A program made the position numbers and the translations under genes. Below are positions 26,403-36,543 of a stretch of DNA of 64,000 nt, in pieces. Numbering within the stretch: position 1 is the stretch's first letter; every line of letters starts with the position of its first letter. Source of the DNA: Allopusillimonas lactea (GTDB taxonomy: Bacteria > Pseudomonadota > Gammaproteobacteria > Burkholderiales > Burkholderiaceae_B); assembly GCF_021653995.1 (NCBI RefSeq), contig NZ_JAJJOZ010000009.1, positions 62,001 through 126,000 of the forward strand, read 5' to 3'. The notes under the pieces were generated by a model that saw only the letters and a list, made by a program, of their open reading frames with translations, was not told the DNA's origin and did no database searches.

Positions 26403-28979
26403 TCACCGCGGAGCGATAGGCTTAAGCTGTGCGTCCAGCAGACCCGTCAGCAAGGCACTGCCGCGGCGATCCACGGCAAACACGCCATAGCGGGCCGGCG
26501 CATATCGGGCGGCCTGCCCCTCGGGGAAGAACCACGCGTCCGTTGCAAGCCGCAACTGCCCACCCCGCAGCCAGAACGCCAGCACCGTATCGCCCTCCTG
26601 CGCGACACCCTCCTGAGGCGCGTGCTGCAGACCCACCAGTTGGAACACCCCCTGGCCGTCGGGCCGCAGCCTGAGATAACCGCGGCGCCACAGCCAGGCA
26701 GCATCCGATTGCCGCATGATCTGCCCGTAGGCTTGCCGCGCCACAGCGAAATCCAGAGCCATGTAGTCGCCCTGGATCAGCGCGCGCGGATCGACAGGCG
26801 CCAAGGCCAGCACGACGCGCTGCCCATGTGCCAATATCTGTTCGCGCTGGTAGATCAGCCCGTTTGCCACCCCCAACACAACCAGCAAGCCCGCAACAGG
26901 GCCTGCAAATGCGGCCAGGGCCGATCGGGGGGGCCGGGCTTCGCTTTGACCTCCACGGCCCGCTGCCGTGCCTGCACGGCGCAGCCCCGCCCAGCACAGC
27001 AACAGCCACGCGCCGGTAGCCGCCAGGACTAGGGCTTTTTGCAGCAGTGTGGCCTGGATCTGGAAATAAAAGACCCCCAGGTAGGCCAACAAGGCGGCAG
27101 CCCCAAAAGCCAGCAGCACCCGGCTGCTCAGGGCATAACCAAACAAAACCCACAGCAGGGCAATGGAGATGCCAGGCGCGCCCAGCCAGCCCGTGCTGGC
27201 CACCGCCAATGCCAGGGGCGCCCCCAAGCGCAGCACACGGTTGTGCGTACCAAGCTGCAGCAGCACGCCCAGTGCGAGCGGCGGCAGCACGGCAAACGCT
27301 GCCCAGAGCATCCACAAGGCCGGCGGCATGGCCGAGGCCAGCAGTGTGGGCGCGGGCGCAAACGCTGCCCCGAACTGCGCGAGCAGGATCAGCGCGCAGG
27401 CCAATGGCGCCCAGATGGCGCGCCCGCCAGGCCGAACCGCCGCCACCAGCGCCAACACCGCCAGCATGGTGAACAGCCATACCCGCACGTATACGTGATA
27501 CAGCCAGCCAGACGTTGCCGCGTCCAAACCCGACACGACACCCAGCACGCCGTCGGGCCAACTCAATACGGCGATCGTAGCCAGCACAGCGAAGGCACAC
27601 ACAGCCCGAAAAACGCCGCCCGGCAGTAGCAGATACAGGAGAACACCGCCGCCTCCTAGTAGCAATAATGCGAAAAAAGGCTGGTATTCGGCGAAGAAGA
27701 TGCCAAATGAGAACAGAACCGCACCCGTCACGCCCAGCACCACGGCCATGTCCCGCATCACCTCTGGGCCGACGCGGCGAAGCCAGGACAAGCGCGGCGT
27801 GGTATCGGGCAGCGCGGCGGCAGGGGTGGCCGGCACGATCGCGGATGGGGGCGATGCGGCATCCCGCCACGGCGGCCCCAGGGCGCGAAACGGCTCGCTG
27901 CGGTACAGGAGGCCGCCCGCAGCCGCCAACGCAAGGCCGGCGACCCAGACAAAGGACTCGGGGATGTCCAGCGTCATGGCCAACAGTGCGATCAGCAGTA
28001 TCGCCACCACACTGACGGCCAGGAAACGGAACAGCGCGACGAACCAAAGGCTGCCCGCACCCGGCGCACCCCGACTGCCCGCCATCCGGCTCAGGTGCCG
28101 GATGGCAAGGAGCGCCACGGCAAGAAGCAGTGCGATCGCCAGCGCTAGCGTACCCGTGCCGCGCACCGCCTCGACCGCCGGGATAGCGAGCAAGACGAAC
28201 ACCCCCGCCATGGCGACGGCCACGACAACGTGATCGCGCCTGCGCCACCGATACACGGCGTACAGGGCGGCCATGACGGCAATGCCCGTAAGCGCGGCAG
28301 GCCAGGCGCCGGGGCGCCCGCCCACACCCGCTAGCGCCGCTGTGCAAAAGGCGCCAGCCACCGCTGCCGCAAGCAGGCGCGGGCCCAGCCGCCACCTGTC
28401 GTCCAACCGTGCGATGAGAGCCTCCCAGGCGGCCAACAACGCAAGGTTGAGCGCCGCCAGTATCATGGGTACATGTGTTGCCGGGCCTGGCATCCAGAAC
28501 GCGGGGCCGGCCGGGCTAATGTATAAATAACGCCCGGTACCCAGATTAATCAGCACAGCGAGCAACAGCCCCATGACGACCGTGGGGCGGGCCAGGAACC
28601 AGGGCACCAGCAGCAACGCCCACAGGATGAACAATTGCCAGCTATCCGCGCCAGTTTGATATATTTGCCCGATCACAGCCAGCAGCGCACCGGCTGCGAC
28701 CGCCGCCAGGGCCATCAATATGGCCGCCGGCGACGTATTGCGCGCCTGCCCGCCACTAGAGCGCAAGCCAGCCCAGCCAGCCAGCAGCGTCAGCAGCACC
28801 AGCAGGCCTTGAAGGCCAGCCAGTTTCTGCAGGTTGGTCACACGCGGCCAATTGGCCGCAATCCAGCACACCAAGGCTGCCGCCAGCAGCAGGCAGGCCA
28901 TGGCCAACGCAGTTTTGCGCAAAAATGCGCGCCAGTCCGGTGACTGGCGGAAGACGAGATGATGGGATCCGACTTGCAT
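26403..28979 (-). CDS. Large membrane protein with DUF2157, DUF4401 and GDYXXLXY domains
   Basis: An 858-aa polytopic membrane protein with more than 20 hydrophobic stretches. The N-terminal region (FRQSPDWRAFLRKTALAMACLLLAA, then GQIYQTGADSWQLF) fits DUF2157. The middle fits DUF4401. The C-terminal 180 residues form a soluble-looking GDYXXLXY domain, with the signature at RALIQGDYMALDFAVARQAYG. These three modules often occur as separate adjacent genes, so this may be a fused form. Function is unknown and presumably envelope-related. The ATG at 28979 begins just before the conserved block. It is divergent from topB and convergent with gluQ. Confidence 0.78.
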   Translation of the reverse strand: MQVGSHHLVFRQSPDWRAFLRKTALAMACLLLAAALVCWIAANWPRVTNLQKLAGLQGLLVLLTLLAGWAGLRSSGGQARNTSPAAILMALAAVAAGALLAVIGQIYQTGADSWQLFILWALLLVPWFLARPTVVMGLLLAVLINLGTGRYLYISPAGPAFWMPGPATHVPMILAALNLALLAAWEALIARLDDRWRLGPRLLAAAVAGAFCTAALAGVGGRPGAWPAALTGIAVMAALYAVYRWRRRDHVVVAVAMAGVFVLLAIPAVEAVRGTGTLALAIALLLAVALLAIRHLSRMAGSRGAPGAGSLWFVALFRFLAVSVVAILLIALLAMTLDIPESFVWVAGLALAAAGGLLYRSEPFRALGPPWRDAASPPSAIVPATPAAALPDTTPRLSWLRRVGPEVMRDMAVVLGVTGAVLFSFGIFFAEYQPFFALLLLGGGGVLLYLLLPGGVFRAVCAFAVLATIAVLSWPDGVLGVVSGLDAATSGWLYHVYVRVWLFTMLAVLALVAAVRPGGRAIWAPLACALILLAQFGAAFAPAPTLLASAMPPALWMLWAAFAVLPPLALGVLLQLGTHNRVLRLGAPLALAVASTGWLGAPGISIALLWVLFGYALSSRVLLAFGAAALLAYLGVFYFQIQATLLQKALVLAATGAWLLLCWAGLRRAGTAAGRGGQSEARPPRSALAAFAGPVAGLLVVLGVANGLIYQREQILAHGQRVVLALAPVDPRALIQGDYMALDFAVARQAYGQIMRQSDAAWLWRRGYLRLRPDGQGVFQLVGLQHAPQEGVAQEGDTVLAFWLRGGQLRLATDAWFFPEGQAARYAPARYGVFAVDRRGSALLTGLLDAQLKPIAPR

Positions 28980-29044
28980 AGTGCGATTCTCCCCCCGTAT
29001 CATTGCCCGCGCTATTGCTGCTTTCGTGCAGTTACTGGAAACAC

Positions 29045-31798
29045 ATGACAAAAACGCTGATTATTGCCGAGAAACCCTCAGTCGCCCTCGATATTTCAAG
29101 GGCCCTGGGCGGTTTCACCCGCCAGGGCGATTACTTCGAGAGCGACGACTACGTACTCTCTTCAAGTGTCGGGCACCTGCTGACACTGGTGGCGCCCAAC
29201 GACCCCGTGCGAGGCAAATGGAGCTTCGCCCACCTGCCGGTCATTCCGCCCCAGTTCGAACTCGGCCCGGCCGACAAGCGTTCGTCCGAGCGGCTCAAGC
29301 TGCTGGTCAAGCTGCTCAAGCGCAAAGATGTCGGCGCCATCATCAACGCCTGCGACGCGGGCCGCGAGGGCGAACTGATTTTCCGCTACATCGTGCAATA
29401 CGCGGGCGTCAAAAAGCCTGTCCAGCGCCTGTGGCTGCGATCCATGACGCAGGCCGCCATCCGTGAGGCCTTCGACAACCTGCGCGACGACGAAACCATG
29501 AAGCCGCTGGAGGCGGCCGCGCGCTCGCGCGCCGAGGCCGACTGGCTGGTCGGCATCAATGGCACGCGCGCCATGACAGCCTTCAACAGCAAAGATGGCG
29601 GCTTCTTCAAGACGCCCGTGGGCCGCGTGCAGACGCCCACGCTGGCCATTGTGAACGAGCGCGAAGAGCGCATCCGTAAGTTCCAGCCGCGCGACTACTG
29701 GGAGGTGCATGCCACCTTCGTGGCTGCCGCCGGCCTGTACGAGGGCCGCTGGTTCGACCCCCGCTTTACCAAAGACGAGCGTGACGCCGAAAAACGCGAC
29801 TCACGCCTGTGGTCGCAAATGGCGGCACAAACCATTGTTACCGCCTGCCGCGGCAACCCGGGCATTGTCAGCGAAGAGTCCAAGCCGTCCACGCAGTCCT
29901 CGCCCGCGCTGTTCGACCTCACGTCGCTGCAGCGCGAGGCCAACTCGCGCTTCGGCTTTTCCGCCAAGACCACGCTGGCACTGGCCCAAACTCTGTACGA
30001 ACGCCACAAGGCGCTCACCTATCCGCGTACCGATTCGCGCTACCTGCCCGAAGATTACGTGGGCACGGTCAACCAGACCATGCAAGCCCTGGCCGCCGGG
30101 GGCTCCGCCACCGCCGCCGGTGTACGCCCCTTTGCCGAACAGGTCGTGCGCGAAAAATGGGTCAAGCCCAACCGCCGCATTTTTGACAACAAGAAGGTGT
30201 CGGACCACTTCGCCATCATCCCCACCCTGCAGATCCCGCGCGAGCTGAGCGACGCCGAAAGCAAGATCTACGAGCTGGTGGTGCGCCGCTTCCTGGCCGT
30301 GTTCTTCCCGGCGGCCGAATTCCGAATCACCACGCGCATCACCGAAGTTTCGGGCCACCACTTCAAGACCGAAGGCAAGGTGCTGGTGTCGCCAGGCTGG
30401 CTGGCCATCTACGGCCGCGAGGCCCAGGGCGACGACACCAGCCTTGTGCCTGTATCCGACGGCGAAAAAGTGCGCACCGAAGACGTCGAGGCCCGCGGCT
30501 TGGTCACCAAGCCACCCGCGCGGTACACCGAAGCCACGCTGCTGTCGGCGATGGAAGGCGCGGGCAAGCTCGTGGACGACGAAGCGCTGCGCGAGGCCAT
30601 GTCCGAGCGCGGTTTGGGCACACCAGCCACGCGGGCGGCCATCATCGAAGGCCTGCTCAATGAAGGCTACCTGCGCCGCGAGGGCCGCGAACTAGTGCCC
30701 AGTGCCAAGGCGCGCCAGCTCATGACGCTGCTCTCGGGCCTGGGGGTCAACGAACTCACCTCGCCCGAACTCACTGGCGAATGGGAGCACCGCCTCAAGC
30801 AGATTGAGCACCGCCAGCTGGACCGCGATGCCTTCATGCGCGAAATCGCCCAAATGACACAGGTGATCGTCAAGCGGGCCAAAGAGTACGAGCGCGATAC
30901 TGTACCGGGCGACTACGCCACGCTACAGACGCCCTGCCCTAAATGCGGCGGCGTGGTGAAAGAAAACTACCGCCGCTACGCGTGCACCAATTGTGATTTC
31001 TCCATCGGCAAGCACCCGGGCGGGCGCACATTCGAAATCCAGGAGGTCGAAGACCTGCTGGCCAAGCGCGAGCTCGGCCCACTGTCGGGCTTCATCAGCA
31101 AGATGGGCCGCCCCTTTGCGGCGCTGCTGCGTATTACCGACGACTACAAGCTCGAGTTCGACTTCGGCCAAAAAGACGACGACGACGCTGAGCCTGTGGA
31201 TTTCTCGGGCCACACACCGGTGGGCAACTGCCCAAAGTGCGGGCACAAGGTGTTCGAATACGGCATGAATTATGTGTGCGAAAAGTCTGTGGGCCCCGAG
31301 AAAACCTGTGATTTCCGCACCGGCAAGGTGATTCTGCAGCAAGAGATCTCGGCCGAGCAGGTTAGCAAGCTGCTGAATGACGGCAAGACGGATCTGCTCG
31401 ACGGCTTCGTGTCCAGCCGCACCAACCGCAAATTCAAGGCCTTCCTGGTCAAGCAGGACAACGGCAAGATCGGCTTCGAGTTCGAGCCGCGCCCGGCCAA
31501 GGCGGGCGCCCGCAAGGCAGCCGCCGCGGCGGGAGACGGCGCGGACGCCGGCACTGCAGCCAAAACGGCGGCGAAATCAGCGGGCAAGGCGGCTGCCAAG
31601 ACAGCGACCAAGACGGCGGCAAAGAAAACCGCCGCCAAGAAGGCCGCAGCCAAGAGTGCTGCCAAGCCTGCTGCCAAAAAGGCCACGGCAAGCAAAACGG
31701 CCACCAAGGCCGCTGCCAAAACAGCCACCAAGCGCGCCGCCAAGAAGGCAGCGCCGGCGGCAGCGTCCGATTACGACGACGACGATCCGCCGTTCTGA
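29045..31798 (+). CDS. topB: DNA topoisomerase III with zinc ribbons and Lys/Ala-rich tail
   Basis: A type IA topoisomerase (917 aa). The Toprim domain opens TKTLIIAEKPSVALDISRAL, with acidic metal residues in NACDAGREGELIF. The nucleophilic tyrosine is about residue 326 in KALTYPRTDSRYLPED. Downstream are two CPKCG-type zinc ribbons (near 635 and 730) with Toprim_Crpt-like repeats. The last 85 or so residues are almost pure Ala/Lys (AAKTATKTAAKKTAAKKAAA style), resembling histone H1-like bacterial proteins and probably adding DNA affinity. The ATG at 29045 fits the family start. Confidence 0.93.
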   Translation: MTKTLIIAEKPSVALDISRALGGFTRQGDYFESDDYVLSSSVGHLLTLVAPNDPVRGKWSFAHLPVIPPQFELGPADKRSSERLKLLVKLLKRKDVGAIINACDAGREGELIFRYIVQYAGVKKPVQRLWLRSMTQAAIREAFDNLRDDETMKPLEAAARSRAEADWLVGINGTRAMTAFNSKDGGFFKTPVGRVQTPTLAIVNEREERIRKFQPRDYWEVHATFVAAAGLYEGRWFDPRFTKDERDAEKRDSRLWSQMAAQTIVTACRGNPGIVSEESKPSTQSSPALFDLTSLQREANSRFGFSAKTTLALAQTLYERHKALTYPRTDSRYLPEDYVGTVNQTMQALAAGGSATAAGVRPFAEQVVREKWVKPNRRIFDNKKVSDHFAIIPTLQIPRELSDAESKIYELVVRRFLAVFFPAAEFRITTRITEVSGHHFKTEGKVLVSPGWLAIYGREAQGDDTSLVPVSDGEKVRTEDVEARGLVTKPPARYTEATLLSAMEGAGKLVDDEALREAMSERGLGTPATRAAIIEGLLNEGYLRREGRELVPSAKARQLMTLLSGLGVNELTSPELTGEWEHRLKQIEHRQLDRDAFMREIAQMTQVIVKRAKEYERDTVPGDYATLQTPCPKCGGVVKENYRRYACTNCDFSIGKHPGGRTFEIQEVEDLLAKRELGPLSGFISKMGRPFAALLRITDDYKLEFDFGQKDDDDAEPVDFSGHTPVGNCPKCGHKVFEYGMNYVCEKSVGPEKTCDFRTGKVILQQEISAEQVSKLLNDGKTDLLDGFVSSRTNRKFKAFLVKQDNGKIGFEFEPRPAKAGARKAAAAAGDGADAGTAAKTAAKSAGKAAAKTATKTAAKKTAAKKAAAKSAAKPAAKKATASKTATKAAAKTATKRAAKKAAPAAASDYDDDDPPF

Positions 31799-31958
31799 TC
31801 CTGGGGCGGCGGGCGTCAAGGCCGCTTAGCCTCTTCTGGGGCCACTTTGGCGGCCTCTGGTGCGGCCCTTGAAATGGGCCACACTGTCATCGGCCGCCAT
31901 GCCGGCGCGACACAACCCTTGAACCGGGGCCCCATGCGGGCTCCGATTCATTTCCGCC

Positions 31959-33194
31959 TCAGGCCCGCGCGCTGCGCCGATTCGACAGCGCCAGCCAAGC
32001 CAGCAGCACCAGCACCGCCGCAATCACGGGCAGGATCAGGCCGTTAATGCGCCCCCAGCCGGCTGCGTTGAGCAATTGGCCCGACGAAAATGACGCAATG
32101 GCCACAGTGCCGAAGATCAGGAAATCATTGAGCGCCTGGACCTTGCCGCGCTCCGCTGGCCTATAGGTATCGGTGACCAGCGCCGTGGCACCAATGAAAC
32201 CGAAGTTCCAGCCCAGCCCCAGCAGAATCAACATACCCCAGAAATGGAACAGGCCCAGACCGGTCAATGCCAGCGCCGCGGCAGCGGCGATCATGAGCAA
32301 GCCCAGTGTGGTAATGGTGATCTTGCCAAAGCGGGTGATGAGATGGCCGGTGAAGAAGCTGGGGCCATACATAGCCAGCACGTGCCATTGAATGCCCAGC
32401 GCGGCCTCACCGACGCTGTGGCCGTGATGCACCATCGCCATGGGCGCCGCCGTCATCACGAAAGACATCAGGCCATAAGAGATGATGCCGGCGATGGCCG
32501 CCACTGCAAAACGCGGATTGCCCGCGATCTCCCAGAGCGATCGTGTTTGCGCGTCTTCGTGGACGGCGGCCGCTGCGGGCGGCGGTGTATGCAGCGACAG
32601 CAGTATCGGCATGGCAAGCAACGCCAGCGCCGTCATGCCCAGAAAGCTGCCCGCAAAAGGCGCCCCAGGCCAGGCGTCGCGTGTCCAGATGACCACCTGC
32701 GGCCCGATCACGGCTGCGACCAGACCGCCAGCCATAATGCGGGCGATCGCCTTGGGGCGCTCAGGCGCAGTCACTGAATCGGAAGCGGCGAAACGATAGT
32801 TTTGCACACAGGCGCCGTAATACCCCGCCAGCAGCGTACTGAGACAAAACATCAGGAACTGGCCACTGACGATGCCATAGGCCGCCACCAGGCCGGCCAC
32901 AATGCTAAGCGCCGCACCACCCGCATATGACAGCCTTCGGCCCAGACGGCGCGCCAGCAGGGCTGCGGGAATGGTGAACATGGCCAGCCCCAGGTAATAC
33001 AGGCTGACCGGCAGCGTGGCCAAGGCAGGATCACCCGCCAGTTGCTGGCCGACAATACCGCCCAGGGAAATGATGATGGGTGGCGCGGAGCCGCCGAGCG
33101 CCTGGGCGGTGAACAGCAGCCTGATATTGCGCCGGGCGACGTGCGCCTGCGGGTCGGCGTCTGCCGTGATGCTGGGGGATGGTGTAGCAGCCAT
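31959..33194 (-). CDS. MFS transporter
   Basis: A 411-aa major facilitator with about 12 predicted transmembrane helices. The loop 2-3 motif appears as ALLARRLGRRLSYAGGAA, in place of the usual GxLaDRxGrr. A cytoplasmic loop near the middle (HTPPPAAAAVHEDAQTRS) separates the two halves. The substrate cannot be inferred. The gene stands alone between convergent topB and the downstream end of a TRAP operon on the same strand. The 140-base leader carries no clear ribosome-binding site, and the ATG at 33194 is the first start in frame. Confidence 0.88.
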   Translation of the reverse strand: MAATPSPSITADADPQAHVARRNIRLLFTAQALGGSAPPIIISLGGIVGQQLAGDPALATLPVSLYYLGLAMFTIPAALLARRLGRRLSYAGGAALSIVAGLVAAYGIVSGQFLMFCLSTLLAGYYGACVQNYRFAASDSVTAPERPKAIARIMAGGLVAAVIGPQVVIWTRDAWPGAPFAGSFLGMTALALLAMPILLSLHTPPPAAAAVHEDAQTRSLWEIAGNPRFAVAAIAGIISYGLMSFVMTAAPMAMVHHGHSVGEAALGIQWHVLAMYGPSFFTGHLITRFGKITITTLGLLMIAAAAALALTGLGLFHFWGMLILLGLGWNFGFIGATALVTDTYRPAERGKVQALNDFLIFGTVAIASFSSGQLLNAAGWGRINGLILPVIAAVLVLLAWLALSNRRSARA

Positions 33195-33334
33195 GGGGCA
33201 TTTGCCTTACAGAGTCGGTTCGAATGCGTCTGCGCTTTATACGCAAACGCCACAATAACCCAAACTACCGGTTATATGGGCAGCTGCCGTTTTGTATATC
33301 GGCGCACCCGAACGCATGACGCATACACAGATCA

Positions 33335-34612
33335 CTAGCCATAGACGAGATGCTTGAAAAACAGGCTGATGCCCGGCACATAGGTGATCACTAGCAGGCA
33401 AGCGACCACGACACCGACAAACGGGAGCAGCGGCCGAACCAAGCGCTCTATGGGGAGGTTGGCCACCGCGCAGGCGGCGAACAGATTGACGCCAAACGGC
33501 GGCGTTACCATACCCAGCGCCAGGTTCACTACCATGATCACACCAAAGTGCGCCGGATCGACGCCGAACTGCATAGCGACTGGCAGCAGCAGCGGCGCCA
33601 GCACCACAATGGAGGCCGAGGTCTCGATGAACATGCCGATGACAAACAACGCGGCATTGATGCCCAGCAAAAATGCGTACTTGTCGTGAAACACCGTGCT
33701 CAGCCATTCGCCCAGCGCCGCCGGCACGCCGGCCCGGTTCAACAGGAAGCCGAATACACCAGCGTTGGCGATCACGAACATAATGACGGCGGTGGAGATA
33801 ACGGAACGGTGCAGGGTGTGCGAGAGCGTGGAAAACGTAAGGCGGCGGTAGACGAAACACCCCACCACCAAGGCATAGACCACGGCTACCGCCGACGCTT
33901 CGGTAGGCGTGAAGATGCCGCCATAAATGCCGCCCAGGATAATCACAGGCATCAGCAGGGCCAGCCAGGCGCGCTTGAGGGCGGGCCACAGGCCCAGCCT
34001 GCCCTGGCCGTCGTTCTTGCCGTAGCCATGCCGGCGCGCATAGAACCACACGTAGAACATCAGCGCGACGCCGATCAGGATGCCGGGGCCAATGCCCGCA
34101 ATGAACAGCTCGCCCACCGACGTATCGGTGGAGACCGCGAACAGAATCATGGGTATGGACGGCGGGATGATGACACCCAGCTCGGCCGCCGACGCCTGCA
34201 GCGACGCGGCGAACGGCTTGGGGTAGCCATGCTTGACCATCGCCGGGATCAGGATCGCCCCCACCGCGAACGTCGTGGCTACGCTGGAGCCCGCCACTGC
34301 GGCAAAAATCATGCAGGTGAGCACGCAGCTGCAGGCAAGCCCGCCCTGCATGCCACCAACCACGCTTTTGGCAAAATCGACCATGCGCTCCGAGATACCG
34401 CCCGCTTCCATCAGGTTGCCGGCCAGGATAAAGAAAGGCACGGCCACCAGCGGGTACTTGTCGAGCGAGGCGTAGATTTGCTGTGCATAGACCAGCAGGG
34501 TCATTTGCCCTTCAACGCCCACGCCCACTATGCTGGCCAAGCCGATCGACACCGCCACCGGTACCGATACGGTGAAAAACACCAACATTGAAACGACCAT
34601 TAACTGCGACAT
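33335..34612 (-). CDS. TRAP transporter large permease, DctM family (system 2)
   Basis: A 425-aa membrane subunit of a second TRAP importer. It shows ASLDKYPLVAVPFFILAGNLM near the start, GSSVATTFAVGAILIPAMVKHGY, IIPPSIPMILFAVST and GGIFTPTEASAVAVVYALV, all standard DctM blocks. It starts 30 bases after the small permease in a dctP-dctQ-dctM operon. The solute is unknown. The nearby orphan acetolactate-synthase-type enzyme may be a coincidence of position. Confidence 0.93.
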   Translation of the reverse strand: MSQLMVVSMLVFFTVSVPVAVSIGLASIVGVGVEGQMTLLVYAQQIYASLDKYPLVAVPFFILAGNLMEAGGISERMVDFAKSVVGGMQGGLACSCVLTCMIFAAVAGSSVATTFAVGAILIPAMVKHGYPKPFAASLQASAAELGVIIPPSIPMILFAVSTDTSVGELFIAGIGPGILIGVALMFYVWFYARRHGYGKNDGQGRLGLWPALKRAWLALLMPVIILGGIYGGIFTPTEASAVAVVYALVVGCFVYRRLTFSTLSHTLHRSVISTAVIMFVIANAGVFGFLLNRAGVPAALGEWLSTVFHDKYAFLLGINAALFVIGMFIETSASIVVLAPLLLPVAMQFGVDPAHFGVIMVVNLALGMVTPPFGVNLFAACAVANLPIERLVRPLLPFVGVVVACLLVITYVPGISLFFKHLVYG

Positions 34613-34642
34613 GTGACACCAGGAAGAAAGTTGTGGCGGGGC

Positions 34643-35137
34643 TCAGATGGTTGTTTCGTCTACGACGGCTTCTGCCGAGCCGCTGGCCCAGTGCGCGAGC
34701 ACACCGAGTATGGCCAGGCCGGCGCCTATGGGGATGGCGACATAGACCCAGGAAATCGAGACCTCCAGGCTGGGCATCGTCTGAAAGCGGACGCGATACG
34801 TCATCTGGCCGCCTATCCAGGCCATGAAGCCCAGAAAACCGACGCAAACCGCCATGACGGCGTGCTCCAGCCAGCGCTTGGCGCGGCCTTTCAGGAAGCC
34901 GTGCAGTACTTCGACGCTGAGCATGGCGCCATGACGAAAGGCCAGCGCGATGCCGAGCATCACTGTCCAGATCAGGGATGCGCGCGTCCAGGCCTCGCTC
35001 CAGTCGGCTGGCGATTCAAGGACGAAGCGTGTGATGACTTGATAGAAGCCCGCCGCCACGGAGGAGAGCAGCAGCAATTGCGTGAGAAAGGAGACGAGCC
35101 GGAATAGTGTGCGATCCAGAAAACGGATGATGATCAC
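34643..35137 (-). CDS. TRAP transporter small permease, DctQ family (system 2)
   Basis: A 164-aa four-helix protein. Recognisable DctQ features are the QVITRFVLESPADWSEAWTR segment and LAFRHGAMLSVEVL, corresponding to the conserved R-G-HI-V-V region. It lies between the solute-binding protein gene, 143 bases away and separated by a hairpin, and the large permease, 30 bases away. It probably bridges the binding protein and DctM in the membrane. Confidence 0.88.
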   Translation of the reverse strand: MIIIRFLDRTLFRLVSFLTQLLLLSSVAAGFYQVITRFVLESPADWSEAWTRASLIWTVMLGIALAFRHGAMLSVEVLHGFLKGRAKRWLEHAVMAVCVGFLGFMAWIGGQMTYRVRFQTMPSLEVSISWVYVAIPIGAGLAILGVLAHWASGSAEAVVDETTI

Positions 35138-35222
35138 GATGATGTCCTGTGTGCCGCGGCTCGCGCAGCTTTTGGCCGCGCAGCGCCTTGGCCGGCGCTT
35201 GCTCGCGCCCCGCTTTACGCAG

Positions 35223-35251
35223 CGGCGCGATGCCGTACAGGCATCATGCCG
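35223..35251. terminator. Intra-operon hairpin between dctP and dctQ (system 2)
   Basis: GATGCC-gtaca-GGCATC forms a perfect 6-base stem, extended by CGGC/GCCG across a 2-base internal loop. It sits 29 bases downstream of the dctP stop. With no T-tract it probably acts as a transcript-stabilising or attenuating hairpin that favours the abundant binding protein over the permeases. Confidence 0.5.
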
Positions 35252-35280
35252 CTATGCGAGCAGAGTGGCGCGCGCGCCGA

Positions 35281-36261
35281 TTATTGCGTGTTGCGGATGG
35301 ACTCGACCAGCTCTTTGCCGAACTGCTTGTAGTACTGCGGGTAGACAGGCTCCACCGCCTTCACGAAAGCGGCATGGTCCACCTCGTTGACCTGCATGCC
35401 CTGTTTTTTCACTTCCTCGACGCCGCTCTTTTCGATGTCGTCGACGTACTTGCGCATGGCCATGGCGGAGTCGTGGCCCGCCTTCTTGAACTTGGCTTTG
35501 TCGGCGTCTGACAAGCCGTCATAGACATTGGGCGACATCAGCACCAGCGCGGGGCCGTATACGTGCGCGGTAAGCGACAGGTATTTTTGCAACTGGGGCA
35601 GTTTGGCCGACACGATGACGGACAAGGGGTTTTCCTGCCCGTCTATAGTGCCTTGCTGCAGGGCCGTGGCCACTTCGGGCCAAGCCATGGGCGTAGCCAG
35701 GATGCCCATCTGGCGGAAGGCTGCAATATGGATGGGGTTCTCGGTGGTGCGAATCTTCAGGCCCTTGGCATCTTCGGGCTTGACCACCGGACGAACGTTA
35801 TTGGTGAGGTGGCGAAACCCTTGCTCGCCCCAGGCCAGCGCGACCAAACCGCGCTTGGGGAAGGCTTCCAGCATCTTCTGGCCGATGGGGCCATCGAGCA
35901 CCTTGCGGGCTTGGGCGAGGTCGCGGAACAGGAAGGGAATGTCGAACACGCCTGTGCTGGGCACGAAATTGAGCGTGGCGCCGGTGGACACGATGGCCAC
36001 GTCAATGGTGCCCAGCTGCAGGCCTTCGATGACTTCGCGTTCGCCGCCCAGCGCGCTGTTGGGAAATTGCTCGATACTGTACTTGCCGCCGCTTTCGGCT
36101 TCGATGGTCTTGGCGAAGGCCGCAGCGCCCGCGCCATAGTGCGAGCTGGTAGACAGCGCGTAGGCCATCTTGAGCTTGGTTTGGGCCAGCGCCGGCGCAG
36201 CGGCGAACATGCCGGCAGCGGAAAGCGCCAGCACCCATGTTGCAAATCTTGAAGTACGCAT
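35281..36261 (-). CDS. TRAP transporter solute-binding protein, DctP family (system 2)
   Basis: A 326-aa periplasmic binding protein. The signal peptide MRTSRFATWVLALSAAGMFA ends near APALAQT. The core carries LKIRTTENPIHIAAFRQMGI, with the solute-binding arginine region, followed by GTIDGQENPLSVIVSAKLPQ, typical of the DctP family. The ATG at 36261 was chosen since GGGGAA lies just upstream and it begins the signal peptide; an earlier start would add 18 non-signal residues. First gene of the operon. Confidence 0.92.
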   Translation of the reverse strand: MRTSRFATWVLALSAAGMFAAAPALAQTKLKMAYALSTSSHYGAGAAAFAKTIEAESGGKYSIEQFPNSALGGEREVIEGLQLGTIDVAIVSTGATLNFVPSTGVFDIPFLFRDLAQARKVLDGPIGQKMLEAFPKRGLVALAWGEQGFRHLTNNVRPVVKPEDAKGLKIRTTENPIHIAAFRQMGILATPMAWPEVATALQQGTIDGQENPLSVIVSAKLPQLQKYLSLTAHVYGPALVLMSPNVYDGLSDADKAKFKKAGHDSAMAMRKYVDDIEKSGVEEVKKQGMQVNEVDHAAFVKAVEPVYPQYYKQFGKELVESIRNTQ

Positions 36262-36543
36262 TTTTTCCCCAACAGTGTCGTATGGCCGCATGAACCGCGG
36301 CGACGGCGCTGGCAAAGGGAACCGGCGGCATCCACGCGGCCCGGGTACGGCCGTGGAAATCCCGCCTGCTGTTTTACCTGAATGCGGCAGCAGGGAATAT
36401 AAGGGTTTTCTAGCGTGCGGCGCAACAAGGTGGCTGCGGCCGATGTCGATCGGCCCGCATCACCATGGAAATGCCCCTACGAACATCATTGGCCTGGACA
36501 TCCCGTCGCAGGCATCTTGGCCGTGAACACGCGGCCTCGGGCG

